Source: Ichthyophonus hoferi (lineage: Eukaryota > Opisthokonta > Ichthyosporea > Ichthyophonida > Ichthyophonidae). From it: a stretch of DNA of 11,135 nt. Made by a program: the position numbers and the translations under genes. Numbering within the stretch: the stretch's first letter is position 1; each line of letters opens with the position of its first letter. Under the pieces are notes generated by a model. It did no database searches, was not told the DNA's origin, and was given only the letters and a program-made list of their open reading frames with translations. Location of the stretch: contig NAOQ01000992.1 of the NCBI GenBank assembly GCA_002751075.1, positions 8,865-19,999 on the forward strand, read 5' to 3'. This document shows positions 1-5,568 of this stretch, piece after piece.

Positions 1-58
1 CATAGTAAGTCGGATGTTGAGAGACTTACTATAATATATAGTAGGACTCTCTATGTAT
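1..58 (+). repeat. Array unit 1 (left arm cut by window edge)
   Basis: CATAG 1-5 pairs with CTATG 51-55, GAGAG 19-23 with CTCTC 47-51 (one base shared), and the apical stem CTTACTATA 25-33 with TATAGTAGG 37-45, including U26.G44. This is the edge subtype: it reads TAGTAAG instead of TAGCAAG and lacks the CAGC bulge. Its left outer arm would lie upstream of the window. Confidence 0.75.
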
Positions 59-69
59 GGTAGTAATAA

Positions 70-170
70 AGTACATATAGTATATAGACGACATAGCAAG
101 TCGGATGTTGAGAGATATACTAGGATAGCCTAGTATCAGCTGCTCTCTATACAGTCATACTATATGTACT
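70..170 (+). repeat. Array unit 2
   Basis: The outer arms 70-83 and 157-170 are a perfect 14-bp helix. The conserved loop strand starts at 92. The inner stem is GAGAG/CTCTC, the apical stem is ATACTAGG/CCTAGTAT around ATAG, and the right bulge is CAGCTG. Confidence 0.85.
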
Positions 171-176
171 ATTATC

Positions 177-263
177 TAAATATCAGACAGGCATAGCAAG
201 TCGGATGTTGAGGATTATACTAATGTGATTAGTATCAGCTATCCTCTATAACTGGGATATTTA
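177..263 (+). repeat. Array unit 3
   Basis: Outer arms TAAATATC 177-184 and GATATTTA 256-263 pair perfectly, with a further short CAG/CTG pair inside. The apical stem uses ACTAAT/ATTAGT. The core loop strand and CAGCTA bulge are conserved. Confidence 0.82.
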
Positions 264-276
264 TATAATATATTCT

Positions 277-370
277 AATATATGTATCGTCAACATAGCA
301 AGTCGGATGTTGAGGAATACAGCTAAATACTTAGCTGTCAGCAGTCCTCTATAGAGACTATACATATATT
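277..370 (+). repeat. Array unit 4
   Basis: Outer arms 277-287 and 360-370 form a perfect 11-bp helix. The apical stem is ACAGCTAA/TTAGCTGT, quite unlike that of the other units although the flanking loop is the same, which is strong compensatory variation. The right bulge is CAGCAG. Confidence 0.85.
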
Positions 371-420
371 ATAATACTTATACATGATATATATAATGTA
401 TATTATTAAGTATGTATTAT
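371..420 (+). other. Hairpin inserted between array units 4 and 5
   Basis: ACTTA 376-380 pairs with TAAGT 407-411 and TACAT 381-385 with ATGTA 396-400; ATAAT 371-375 can pair with ATTAT 416-420. It lacks the conserved unit loop. This extra hairpin accounts for the longest spacing in the array. Confidence 0.5.
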
Positions 421-514
421 TAGTCTATTCGAGTTGTCATAGCAAGTCGGATGTTGAGAACTATACTAATGTGATTAGTATCAGCTGTTCTCTATAGAGA
501 CTTGAATATACTAA
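420..514 (+). repeat. Array unit 5
   Basis: Outer arms 420-434 and 500-514 pair over 15 positions with one mismatch and one G.U wobble (431/503) that favours the + strand. The apical stem is identical to unit 3 (ACTAAT/ATTAGT) although the outer stems are unrelated. Confidence 0.82.
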
Positions 515-536
515 TATTAATACTTTTATTAAATAG

Positions 537-621
537 AAGTATATAACATCAATAGCAAGTCGGATGTTGAGGGATATACTAGAATATCTAGTATCAGCTG
601 CCCTCTATTGATGATATACTT
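537..621 (+). repeat. Array unit 6
   Basis: AAGTATAT 537-544 pairs with ATATACTT 614-621, and ATCAATAG 548-555 with CTATTGAT 605-612. The usual CATAG/CTATG closing pair is changed to CAATAG/CTATTG on both sides, a direct compensatory change. The apical stem is ATACTAGA/TCTAGTAT and the bulge is CAGCTG. Confidence 0.85.
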
Positions 622-631
622 ATATAATAAA

Positions 632-714
632 GTTATAGTACATTGTGCCATAGTAAGTCGGATGTTGGAGACTGTACTACTGGTAGTACTGACTCCTATA
701 GAACGTACTATAAC
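632..714 (+). repeat. Array unit 7 (edge subtype)
   Basis: Outer arms GTTATAGTAC 632-641 and GTACTATAAC 705-714 pair perfectly. Apical stem GTACTAC 674-680 / GTAGTAC 683-689. Like unit 1 it has TAGTAAG and lacks the CAGC bulge, so both terminal visible units share a variant form. Confidence 0.82.
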
Positions 715-887
715 TAATAATATATAATAAAACTATATGCCCTTGCATACAGATATATTATATCGTATAATAATATCTATCGTTACTAGGGCTCGTTGGA
801 GACTGTTGTAACGGTTAGATAGATCCTATGACTATTGCTAGGCTATTTACGTCCTAAGTGTAAGCCTACATGACAGTAAATAGACGT
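715..887 (+). other. Linker of local hairpins after the array
   Basis: No gene. AGATATATTATA 751-762 pairs with TATAATAATATCT ending at 778; CGTTAC 781-786 pairs with GTAACG 808-813; CTATTTAC 843-850 pairs with GTAAATAG 876-883. The stretch 793-830 shares GTTGGAGACTGT and TCCTAT with unit 7 and may be a decayed eighth unit. Confidence 0.55.
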
Positions 888-1144
888 TATAACTAGCTCA
901 AAGGACCTTTATTGTTATCATATGCTAGCATATTCAATACATAAAGTTAATTAGATATGTTATCACATAGTGTATAAATAGGTGATTCACCCCTTGTCTC
1001 TCCAATTTATGACTATGGGTATATATAATTAATATCTCGGATACTTACTAATAAGTTAGTAATGATATCCTATGATAGCCTTCTCGCATCAATATGATAG
1101 TATGTATGTCTAAGACATCCATACTACTATTGTTGCTAGCTATA
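888..1144 (+). ncRNA. Junction module E (mirror three-way form)
   Basis: Closing stem TATAACTAGC 888-897 / GCTAGCTATA 1135-1144 has one mismatch, A892.C1140. Then TAGCTC 894-899; arm AAAGG 900-904 with CCTTC 1079-1083; TCGC 1084-1087 leading into a hairpin with CAATA 1090-1094 / TATTG 1128-1132, GTATG 1100-1104 / CATAC 1120-1124 and ATGTC 1106-1110 / GACAT 1114-1118. Inside the arm are a palindromic ATATGCTAGCATAT hairpin, a conserved GGNGA hairpin at 981-1003 and the stem TTACTAA/TTAGTAA. The two A.C pairs would be G.U on the - strand, so an opposite-strand copy is a serious alternative. The copy at 9154-9397 shares all landmark sequences. Confidence 0.65.
981..1004. repeat. Conserved 21-nt loop, copy 1 (GATTCACCCCTT...)
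   Basis: Bases 984-1004 are identical to 9244-9264 in the other mirror-form junction, while surrounding arms differ. On the - strand it reads GGAGA, then a 13-nt loop GACAAGGGGTGAA, then TCACC; the copy at 9241 closes with TCTCC. Strict conservation of the loop with a changing stem suggests a binding or tertiary-contact site. Confidence 0.65.
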
Positions 1145-1305
1145 CTCATAGTAAATATAAAATATTTATATATAATGCTATCGAAGATACCACATATATA
1201 GAATATTAATAAATCTTTACGTACCTGAGTAAAGATAAGAGAGTGGCTCCACTCACTTTTTAGCCCATGAGGATTATGGCTATAATCAGCATACTCAAAA
1301 AAGCA
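1145..1305 (+). other. Hairpin cluster with a paired T-run
   Basis: No gene. TAAATAT 1152-1158 pairs with ATATTTA 1162-1168; ATCTTTAC 1213-1220 with GTAAAGAT 1229-1236; GAGTG 1241-1245 with CACTC 1250-1254. The last hairpin is followed by TTTTT 1257-1261 and looks like a terminator, but CTTTTT 1256-1261 pairs with AAAAAG 1298-1303, which would close a further AGCC/GGCT hairpin instead. Confidence 0.5.
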
Positions 1306-1309
1306 TTAG

Positions 1310-1490
1310 ACATACGCACCATACACGGCGGTATTAGGCCGACGAGATTCATCGAGCTAATATCGGGGGTAGTGTATACATATGTCACTGGAGATCTGCG
1401 GCCCTAATCCCATTCGAGGACCCCAGTACCCCCACGCGAAGGCTGCCTCTCTTGGCCCCTAGCAGCCTGAGGCCAATCCCTCGCAGATCG
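1310..1490 (+). ncRNA. GC-rich domain with kissing and pseudoknot potential
   Basis: This is the most GC-rich part of the window. ATACAC 1321-1326 pairs with GTGTAT 1372-1377; GATCTGCG 1393-1400 pairs with CGCAGATC 1482-1489; AGGCTGC 1440-1446 pairs with GCAGCCT 1462-1468. GGGGGTA 1365-1371, inside the first loop, is complementary to TACCCCC 1427-1433 inside the second, a 7-bp loop-loop contact. TTGGCC 1452-1457 with GGCCAA 1471-1476 crosses the 1440/1462 stem as a pseudoknot or alternative pairing; the 2-nt linker makes simultaneous formation tight. Confidence 0.6.
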
Positions 1491-1492
1491 GG

Positions 1493-1553
1493 TAATTTAG
1501 TAAGGCAGGCCTGTCCTTACGCCTGTACGACGGTTAGGTAGTACAGTAAATTA
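1493..1553 (+). ncRNA. Compact three-way junction
   Basis: TAATTTA 1493-1499 pairs with TAAATTA 1547-1553 and encloses two perfect hairpins: GTAAGG 1500-1505 / CCTTAC 1515-1520 and CTGTAC 1523-1528 / GTACAG 1541-1546. There is almost no unpaired junction sequence. Confidence 0.7.
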
Positions 1554-1556
1554 TAT

Positions 1557-1755
1557 TAGCTCGTTAGAGGCAATCACTTTGTAGGGACTTCTATGATAGA
1601 CCGAAGGGCTATCTAATAGAATCGCGAAAAGGCTACGTTACTCTATGCTAAGTAGCATACGTACTTGAGTGAATGAAAGCATTCATATTAAGGCTTAGGC
1701 AGTATAAGCCTACTTAAAGCCATATGAAGCTCGATAGTCACGAACCTTTGAGCTA
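1557..1755 (+). ncRNA. Junction module A (three-way form)
   Basis: Closing stem TAGCTC 1557-1562 / GAGCTA 1750-1755. The core strand GCGA 1624-1627 is followed by AAAGG 1628-1632, which pairs with CCTTT 1745-1749. Inside: hairpin GATAG...CTATC before the core, ATGCT aagt AGCAT, TGAATG aaag CATTCA, and TTAA-GGCTTA...TAAGCC-TTAA. CCTTTGAGCTA is also complementary to TAGCTCAAAGG at 894-904, so pairing with module E is an alternative. Confidence 0.65.
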
Positions 1756-1920
1756 CATGTCCCTAGTGCGTTCGTTGCGACCAGCGAATGAGAGTGAGCG
1801 AGGAGCATAAGGACGTACGTTCAAAACAAGTAATAAAGTATGAGTACTTGTACTTAACTTGATTACGCTTTAATAAAGGGAGCGTAGCGTCCTTGAAAAC
1901 GAATAATGAATTATTCTGGA
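1756..1920 (+). other. Hairpin domain closed by AAGGAC/GTCCTT
   Basis: No gene. TTCGTTG 1771-1777 / CAGCGAA 1782-1788 contains U1775.G1784. AAGGAC 1809-1814 / GTCCTT 1889-1894 encloses ACAAGT 1826-1831 / ACTTGT 1846-1851 and TACGCT 1864-1869 / AGCGTA 1881-1886. GAATAA 1901-1906 / TTATTC 1911-1916 follows with a TGAA loop. Confidence 0.6.
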
Positions 1921-1921
1921 G

Positions 1922-2173
1922 AATTATCTATAATAATCTGATATTCTACAATCATACGGTGATTGGGATCATTGAGTTATACTCGGAATAAGCATGTAGA
2001 GACCGGAGCGTCGTAATCTCAATGATACTGTCAGGTCTTGACGCGCTCGACACTTTAGGAGAACGTGCAATCAGAGGACGAAAGTGCAAGTAACCTATGT
2101 CTAGGTTAATTCAGAGTGCTAGAGGCTTGACAATCATCAATTATTGTATAATAGAGGATTATTATAGATAATT
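1922..2173 (+). ncRNA. Domain closed by a perfect 17-bp long-range helix
   Basis: Arms 1922-1938 and 2157-2173 are exact reverse complements over 17 bases and enclose 218 nt. Inside are ATCATTGAG 1968-1976 / CTCAATGAT 2018-2026, CACTTT/AAAGTG between about 2051 and 2094, AACCT/AGGTT near 2092-2115, and small hairpins at both edges. The inner helices nest without conflict, as expected of an autonomously folding domain. Confidence 0.75.
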
Positions 2174-2187
2174 ATACATAATAAGTC

Positions 2188-2334
2188 CTTGTGAAGTTAA
2201 CGGGACTATTAGTCCGTTAAGTGATTCAAGGCCTCATTTACGTAATAGATTGATATTGTCATCTATTCATATTAAATGTCAAGTGGCCTAGCTACACTAG
2301 GTACGTTGCCTTTACTTCATTGATAGGTAGTGTA
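2188..2334 (+). other. Serial hairpins
   Basis: No gene. CTTG 2188-2191 / CAAG 2227-2230 encloses TTAACGG 2197-2203 / CCGTTAA 2214-2220. AGGCC 2229-2233 / GGCCT 2285-2289 encloses CATTTA 2235-2240 / TAAATG 2273-2278 and AATAGAT 2244-2250 / ATCTATT 2261-2267. TACACTA 2293-2299 pairs with TAGTGTA 2328-2334. Confidence 0.6.
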
Positions 2335-2662
2335 ATATGAATAATATTAAATATCTAGAGATAAAGTAACTAGTTACTTAACTGATATACTCGTTATCAT
2401 AGTAGATGATAAATACAATATATTGTGAGTATATGTGTTATCGTTATGTCTAGGACATAAGGGCAGGTCACACAACGCTATCTTCGGAGTGCCTGTACTA
2501 TGTACCTCGATATCTACCGCGATCTTAGCCATTGCATGTGGAAGACCTCCGACATTTATAATTACTCCCCCTTCCATAATATTTATATTATTAAAGGGGT
2601 GAAGCGATCTTTGATCATAGATGTCGATCGGTGGTTGTCTAAGACATACTAGATTATATCGT
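2335..2662 (+). other. AT-rich structured stretch, no gene
   Basis: TATGTC 2445-2450 / GACATA 2454-2459 has a 3-nt loop. CCCCTT 2568-2573 / AAGGGG 2594-2599 encloses ATAATA tttA TATTAT 2576-2591. GATTATA 2652-2658 / TATAATC 2662-2668 competes with the next module's closing stem. A 123-codon open frame on the - strand spans much of this stretch but crosses these hairpins and the next module and resembles no protein I know. Confidence 0.45.
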
Positions 2663-2803
2663 ATAATCATAGCTTCGGAACTATGTAATGAGTGGAACGA
2701 ATTACTTAAGATAGTTGCGAAAAGGTAGTATACGGTATATGACACACAGTATGAACAAGTAGTTGTGAAACTGTTTGGAAGATACCCTTTGAGCTATGAT
2801 TAT
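2663..2803 (+). ncRNA. Junction module B (three-way form, best closing stem)
   Basis: The closing stem ATAATCATAGCT 2663-2674 / AGCTATGATTAT 2792-2803 is a perfect 12 bp. P2 is AACTAT 2679-2684 / ATAGTT 2711-2716 and encloses GTAAT/ATTAC. The core GCGA 2717-2720 is followed by AAAGG 2721-2725, pairing with CCTTT 2786-2790. The AACTAT...ATAGTT hairpin next to the GCGA or TCGC strand also occurs in the copies at 4655-5101 and 9154-9397, so the resemblance extends beyond the junction itself. Confidence 0.75.
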
Positions 2804-2819
2804 CAACTCACACTACGTG

Positions 2820-3023
2820 TTACTAATCATGATTTGTAGCTACACGAATGGCGTACAGGAATGAGGGCCTTGAGCCATGACATGAGATACAAGATTAATA
2901 CACAAGGTACGTTCAGGAATGAGGGCCTTGAGTACCGACATGTTGTATCGTAATCAAGATTAGTAATTATAATAATCATTCTTATGGGAGATTCATCGTA
3001 TTAAGGAATGAGGGCATATAATA
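2820..3023 (+). ncRNA. Domain with triplicated AGGAATGAGGGC loop
   Basis: TTACTAATC 2820-2828 pairs with GATTAGTAA 2958-2966 and encloses the first two loop copies; GATACAA 2886-2892 pairs with TTGTATC 2943-2949. Copy 1 (2856-2874) is closed by ATGGC 2848-2852 / GCCAT 2874-2878, copy 2 (2914-2932) by GGTAC 2906-2910 / GTACC 2932-2936, and copy 3 (3004-3015) by TATTA 2999-3003 / TAATA 3019-3023. Three unrelated stems present one conserved loop, a sign of a repeated recognition element. I do not recognise the motif. Confidence 0.75.
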
Positions 3024-3420
3024 GATGGACCCCTAAGGATTATTATTCTAATGAGTTTCGAGCTTGATATTATTAAGCATATTAGCTAAGCTTGAAATGA
3101 TCTTAGCAAATAGTCAAGAGCTCTATTAGAGTTCCTACGGAAATCTTATGATGACTCCTATACTATATAGAGTATATCAGGAGAGTAACGACGTAATATA
3201 GTAGTACTATGTTACTAGTACCGAGATATATTATAGGATAATGGCATAAGATCTCGCAGTAGATATTAAGGACGAGTGAGTACTGTGTATCATCGAGATA
3301 CCTTAATATTGTGCTATGCGTATAATTACGAGTATACGACGCAGTAACTGAAGCTTCTTGACGCCAGTGAGCGCCTGGTGATAGTGACTATGACCCAGTC
3401 GAACAAGTGCTTCCTAATAT
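3024..3420 (+). other. Continuous hairpin region
   Basis: No gene. TTTC-AGCTT 3056-3065 / AAGCT-GAAA 3088-3097; CTCC-TATACT 3155-3164 / AGTATA-GGAG 3171-3183; GTAA-ATAGT 3193-3202 / ACTAT-TTAC 3206-3215 with U3197.G3211; CGAGAT 3222-3227 / ATCTCG 3251-3256; ATATTAAGG 3263-3271 / CCTTAATAT 3301-3309; CGTATA 3319-3324 / TATACG 3333-3338; GAAGC-CTTG 3350-3360 / CAAG-GCTTC 3404-3413. Confidence 0.6.
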
Positions 3421-3846
3421 CTCAGAGGAATGCCGAGCCCCTGGCTTTAATGACGAGGAGGTGGATACGTATCATAGCAGTGCACTATGATATCGACCTT
3501 AACATTTGCGAGTGGCACCTGGACCCGATGTCCGCTTACTTACAGGTCCTGTTGTAAACGTATTGAAATTGGAAGTAGTTTCAATTGATTGGATATGGTT
3601 AACCTGTTAACCGTTTACATCAGCTGAAGTCAGGCTGAAGGACGACCAGGTCAGCAAATACGACTATTAAGAGCTGGCTCTGCAGAAGGTTTTATTAGTA
3701 GTACGTGTACCACTAATCAAACTTATATATACACACTAATTTAGTGAATGCTTTAGCATTGTCGGAGACATTACGGATGTGCGCGGCAGCAATCACGTGA
3801 GCTAAATTCTATGTCACTAAGTGATATATATAATGCCATAGGTACT
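3421..3846 (+). other. Hairpins and a three-way junction
   Basis: No gene. TATCATAG 3470-3477 / CTATGATA 3485-3492. TGTAAACG 3553-3560 / CGTTTACA 3612-3619 encloses ATTGAAA 3562-3568 / TTTCAAT 3579-3585 and GGTTAA cctg TTAACC 3597-3612. ATTAGT-GTAC 3694-3704 pairs with GTAC-ACTAAT 3707-3717 and has an A3700.C3711 mismatch. AATGC ttta GCATT 3747-3760. The stretch 3761-3846 shows only short arms. Confidence 0.55.
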
Positions 3847-3848
3847 GG

Positions 3849-4111
3849 ATTAGGAGTGCCTTCTGGAACAGAAAACTGCTGTTTCTGTTAGACTAGCAGG
3901 ATCTTTGACTCCTAATGTGTGATAAGTAATATGAAGGATATTACGTCACTTAGCGTATCTTTATGGCAAGGGGACTGGCCAACAGACCTCCTGTGAGTAG
4001 TTAGATGACTAACAAACAGGATAGTATGGGCCTGATTCCCGAAGAGGGAGGATAGCCCACTTGGATAGGAATAAGTATTAGTAACTACTAGTAGTACTAA
4101 TTCTATGGTCA
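3849..4111 (+). other. Nested hairpin domains
   Basis: No gene; a 66-codon - strand frame at 3912-4112 is crossed by the helices. ATTAGGAGT 3849-3857 / ACTCCTAAT 3908-3916 encloses AACAGAAA 3867-3874 / TTTCTGTT 3882-3889. GTAATAT gaagg ATATTAC 3926-3944. TCCTGT 3989-3994 / ACAGGA 4016-4021 encloses GTTAG atga CTAAC 4000-4013. GGGC 4028-4031 / GCCC 4055-4058 encloses TCCC gaaga GGGA 4037-4049. ATTAGTA 4077-4083 / TACTAAT 4095-4101. Confidence 0.6.
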
Positions 4112-4650
4112 TTCAAAGCTTGACAACCTAGTCTAAGTGGATCAATGCTCAGAGTTCACTAAGAAGTAGCGTCACGACGCACTTAGAGAATCATGCAGGG
4201 CTAAAGGAATTGCAGCTTCTCATTGTGCTTGTTAAGCAACCTAGAGTGAGCGAGTGCGATTGGGGATTGACACCAGACCCTCTTATGTCCCGCCGATCCG
4301 AGAGAGAGCTCTAGTCGAGACGACATGCCTATAAAACACGAGGCGAAGAGTAATAACGAGTTATTACAAAGTATCAACAGAGGACTTTAGCATACAGCAA
4401 AGGATGCTGGGTCTGTGAACTTTATCATAATCGTTCTTGCCGCGCTGGGCTTGTAATAACGCTTCGGCATTGCAAGTACGGGAAGTACAGGCCTAGGCAA
4501 CAGTACATAATTTTAGCGAAGCCTGAGCAACATTATGTAACTTAAGCCGTCCTACAGTAGGTAGGCTGGCCTCTAGATATGATGAAGGAACATAAAGCTG
4601 ACTTAATTATGCAATAAAGTCTGCATGGGTAGTAATCTTCATCATCAAAT
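4112..4650 (+). other. Structured stretch, weaker at its left end
   Basis: No gene. Between 4112 and 4345 I see only short arms such as GCGT cacg ACGC near 4170. After that: GTAATAA cgag TTATTAC 4350-4367; ACAGA 4377-4381 / TCTGT 4412-4416 around AGCAT 4389-4393 / ATGCT 4404-4408; CTTG 4450-4453 / CAAG 4473-4476 ending in a C(UUCG)G loop at 4462-4467; TACATAAT 4504-4511 / ATTATGTA 4532-4539; CCTAC/GTAGG 4551-4565; ATGATGAAG 4579-4587 / CTTCATCAT 4637-4645. Confidence 0.55.
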
Positions 4651-4654
4651 ATGT

Positions 4655-5101
4655 GATAGCTCAATGGACCTTTCCTACTCAATATTTGAGTGCAAAGTCC
4701 TATACTAATAGTAAATATTATTAGGAGCTAAATATAGACTTATAATATATATGATATATTATCTGTCTAATATGTGCATAGAATATATATTTATGATAGT
4801 ATATGATCCCTTGTAGCATAGCAATTCAAGGAGGTTCATTAGCGTATACAAGTGAGCCATTTCGCAAACTATCAGATATAACTCATGTAGAAGACATGAG
4901 TTATTCTTATAGTTATGCGAGAAGCATCCATATAGATTATATAGCAGTGTCGAGCGATATAATATATAGGATTATGAATATCATACTATATTCAAATTAT
5001 TTATTCAGATCATATCGGAAGATACTGGATAAGATAATAATATAGTAATTATATACATAAATATATGACTATTAATAGTACATATATGGCTTCGAGCTAT
5101 C
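4655..5101 (+). ncRNA. Junction module G (four-way form with both arms)
   Basis: Closing stem GATAGCTC 4655-4662 / GAGCTATC 5094-5101. Arm a: AATGG 4663-4667 / CCATT 4857-4861. P2: TCGC 4862-4865 / GCGA 4917-4920, continued by AACTAT 4867-4872 / ATAGTT 4909-4914 and the 11-bp hairpin 4878-4888 / 4894-4904. Arm b: GAAGC 4921-4925 / GCTTC 5089-5093. Bases are used in strict succession around a four-way junction. Relative to AAAGG/CCTTT elsewhere, both arms are changed on both strands (AATGG/CCATT and GAAGC/GCTTC), which is compensatory evidence. Inside arm a are ACTCAA/TTGAGT near 4680 and other AT-rich hairpins. An 80-codon + frame at 4803-5045 overlaps these helices and is probably chance. 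Confidence 0.75.
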
Positions 5102-5102
5102 A

Positions 5103-5157
5103 ATGGATAGTATATAATAGAGCAGTTAGCCGTATTGGGTACTGCTATACTATCCAT
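5103..5157 (+). other. Long two-part hairpin
   Basis: ATGGATAGTAT 5103-5113 pairs perfectly with ATACTATCCAT 5147-5157, and AGCAGT 5121-5126 with ACTGCT 5141-5146, leaving a 14-nt apical loop. Confidence 0.7.
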
Positions 5158-5500
5158 ATACGTCTCATCTTGTAAGAATTACGCTTCACAAAATCTTCTG
5201 CATTAAGAACCTAATGTAGAGTAATCCATGGCTTCTCTATTAGGTTGCAGTATGTTGTAGTAATTCATTACGGTTTCTTCCGCTAACCTCAAAATGAATG
5301 TTGAAGACCGAGATCGGCCGAGGTCTCCTCATGAAATGTGAGATTAGGACATTTCTTCTAGATGAGGGCTGACTATTCTCCGTTATAGTTAGTATTCTAT
5401 ACCACTCTAGAGAGAGTAAACATTCTAGAGTAAATAGTCAATACTTACTAGGTTAATAGTTAGTATAGTGACCAGCCGGGATATCTATCAGATCAGAAGA
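5158..5500 (+). other. Hairpin region
   Basis: No gene. GAATTAC 5176-5182 / GTAATTC 5260-5266 encloses AACCTAA-TAGAG 5208-5221 / CTCTA-TTAGGTT 5235-5246. AGACC 5305-5309 / GGTCT 5322-5326; GAAATGT 5333-5339 / ACATTTC 5349-5355. TGACTATT 5370-5377 / AATAGTCA 5433-5440 encloses ACTCTA 5404-5409 / TAGAGT 5426-5431. ATACT-ACT 5441-5449 / AGT-AGTAT 5458-5466. Confidence 0.6.
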
Positions 5501-5568
5501 AAATTTATGGCACACTGCGCCATTTTTTAGCTGAGTGGTGGCGAGCGATGATAAAAAATAATAAATTT
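5501..5568 (+). other. Terminator-like hairpin whose T-run is paired away
   Basis: ATGGC 5507-5511 / GCCAT 5519-5523 followed by six T (5523-5528) resembles an intrinsic terminator. However, ATTTTTTA 5522-5529 is perfectly complementary to TAAAAAAT 5552-5559, and AAATTTAT 5501-5508 to ATAAATTT 5561-5568. The larger fold sequesters the T-run, so this could be a silent or conditional stop. Confidence 0.55.

Larger units (their letters stand above)
1..714 (+). repeat. Tandem array of seven structured RNA hairpin units
   Basis: Seven units begin at about 1, 92, 192, 294, 438, 550 and 649 (spacing 91-144 nt). Each has an outer stem of its own sequence, an ATAG/CTAT pair, a conserved left loop strand YAAGTCGGATGTTG, a GAG(A/G)/(T/C)CTC inner stem, a variable apical hairpin, and in units 2-6 a right bulge CAGCNR. 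The outer stems differ completely between units yet are fully or nearly complementary within each unit, while the loop strand is nearly invariant. That is the pattern of conserved RNA structure, not of a DNA satellite kept uniform by copying. It is not a CRISPR: the repeated part is internal to each hairpin and the spacers pair with one another. I do not recognise the family; it lacks the hammerhead, twister and HDV core sequences. Confidence 0.85.

Noticed and set aside
1-714. CRISPR array
   Set aside because: The conserved part is interrupted by a variable hairpin, spacing is uneven (91-144 nt), and the variable flanks are complementary to each other, unlike CRISPR spacers.
1-714. Self-cleaving ribozyme array (hammerhead, twister, HDV)
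   Set aside because: The CUGAUGA/GAAA core of hammerheads and the conserved cores of the other families are absent from the unit loops.
1241-1261. Intrinsic terminator ending a first RNA
   Set aside because: The stem is only 5 bp and its T-run is perfectly complementary to AAAAAG at 1298-1303; kept as possible but not called.
2374-2745. 123-codon - strand open frame as a gene
   Set aside because: No family resemblance, no ribosome-binding site, and it spans the CCCCTT/AAGGGG hairpin and the left half of a junction module that is supported by recurrence.
3912-4112. 66-codon - strand open frame as a gene
   Set aside because: It coincides with four consecutive perfect hairpins and has no recognisable features.
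4803-5045. 80-codon + strand open frame as a gene
   Set aside because: It lies across the hairpin and core strands of the four-way junction (4862-4925), has no recognisable domain and is chance-sized.
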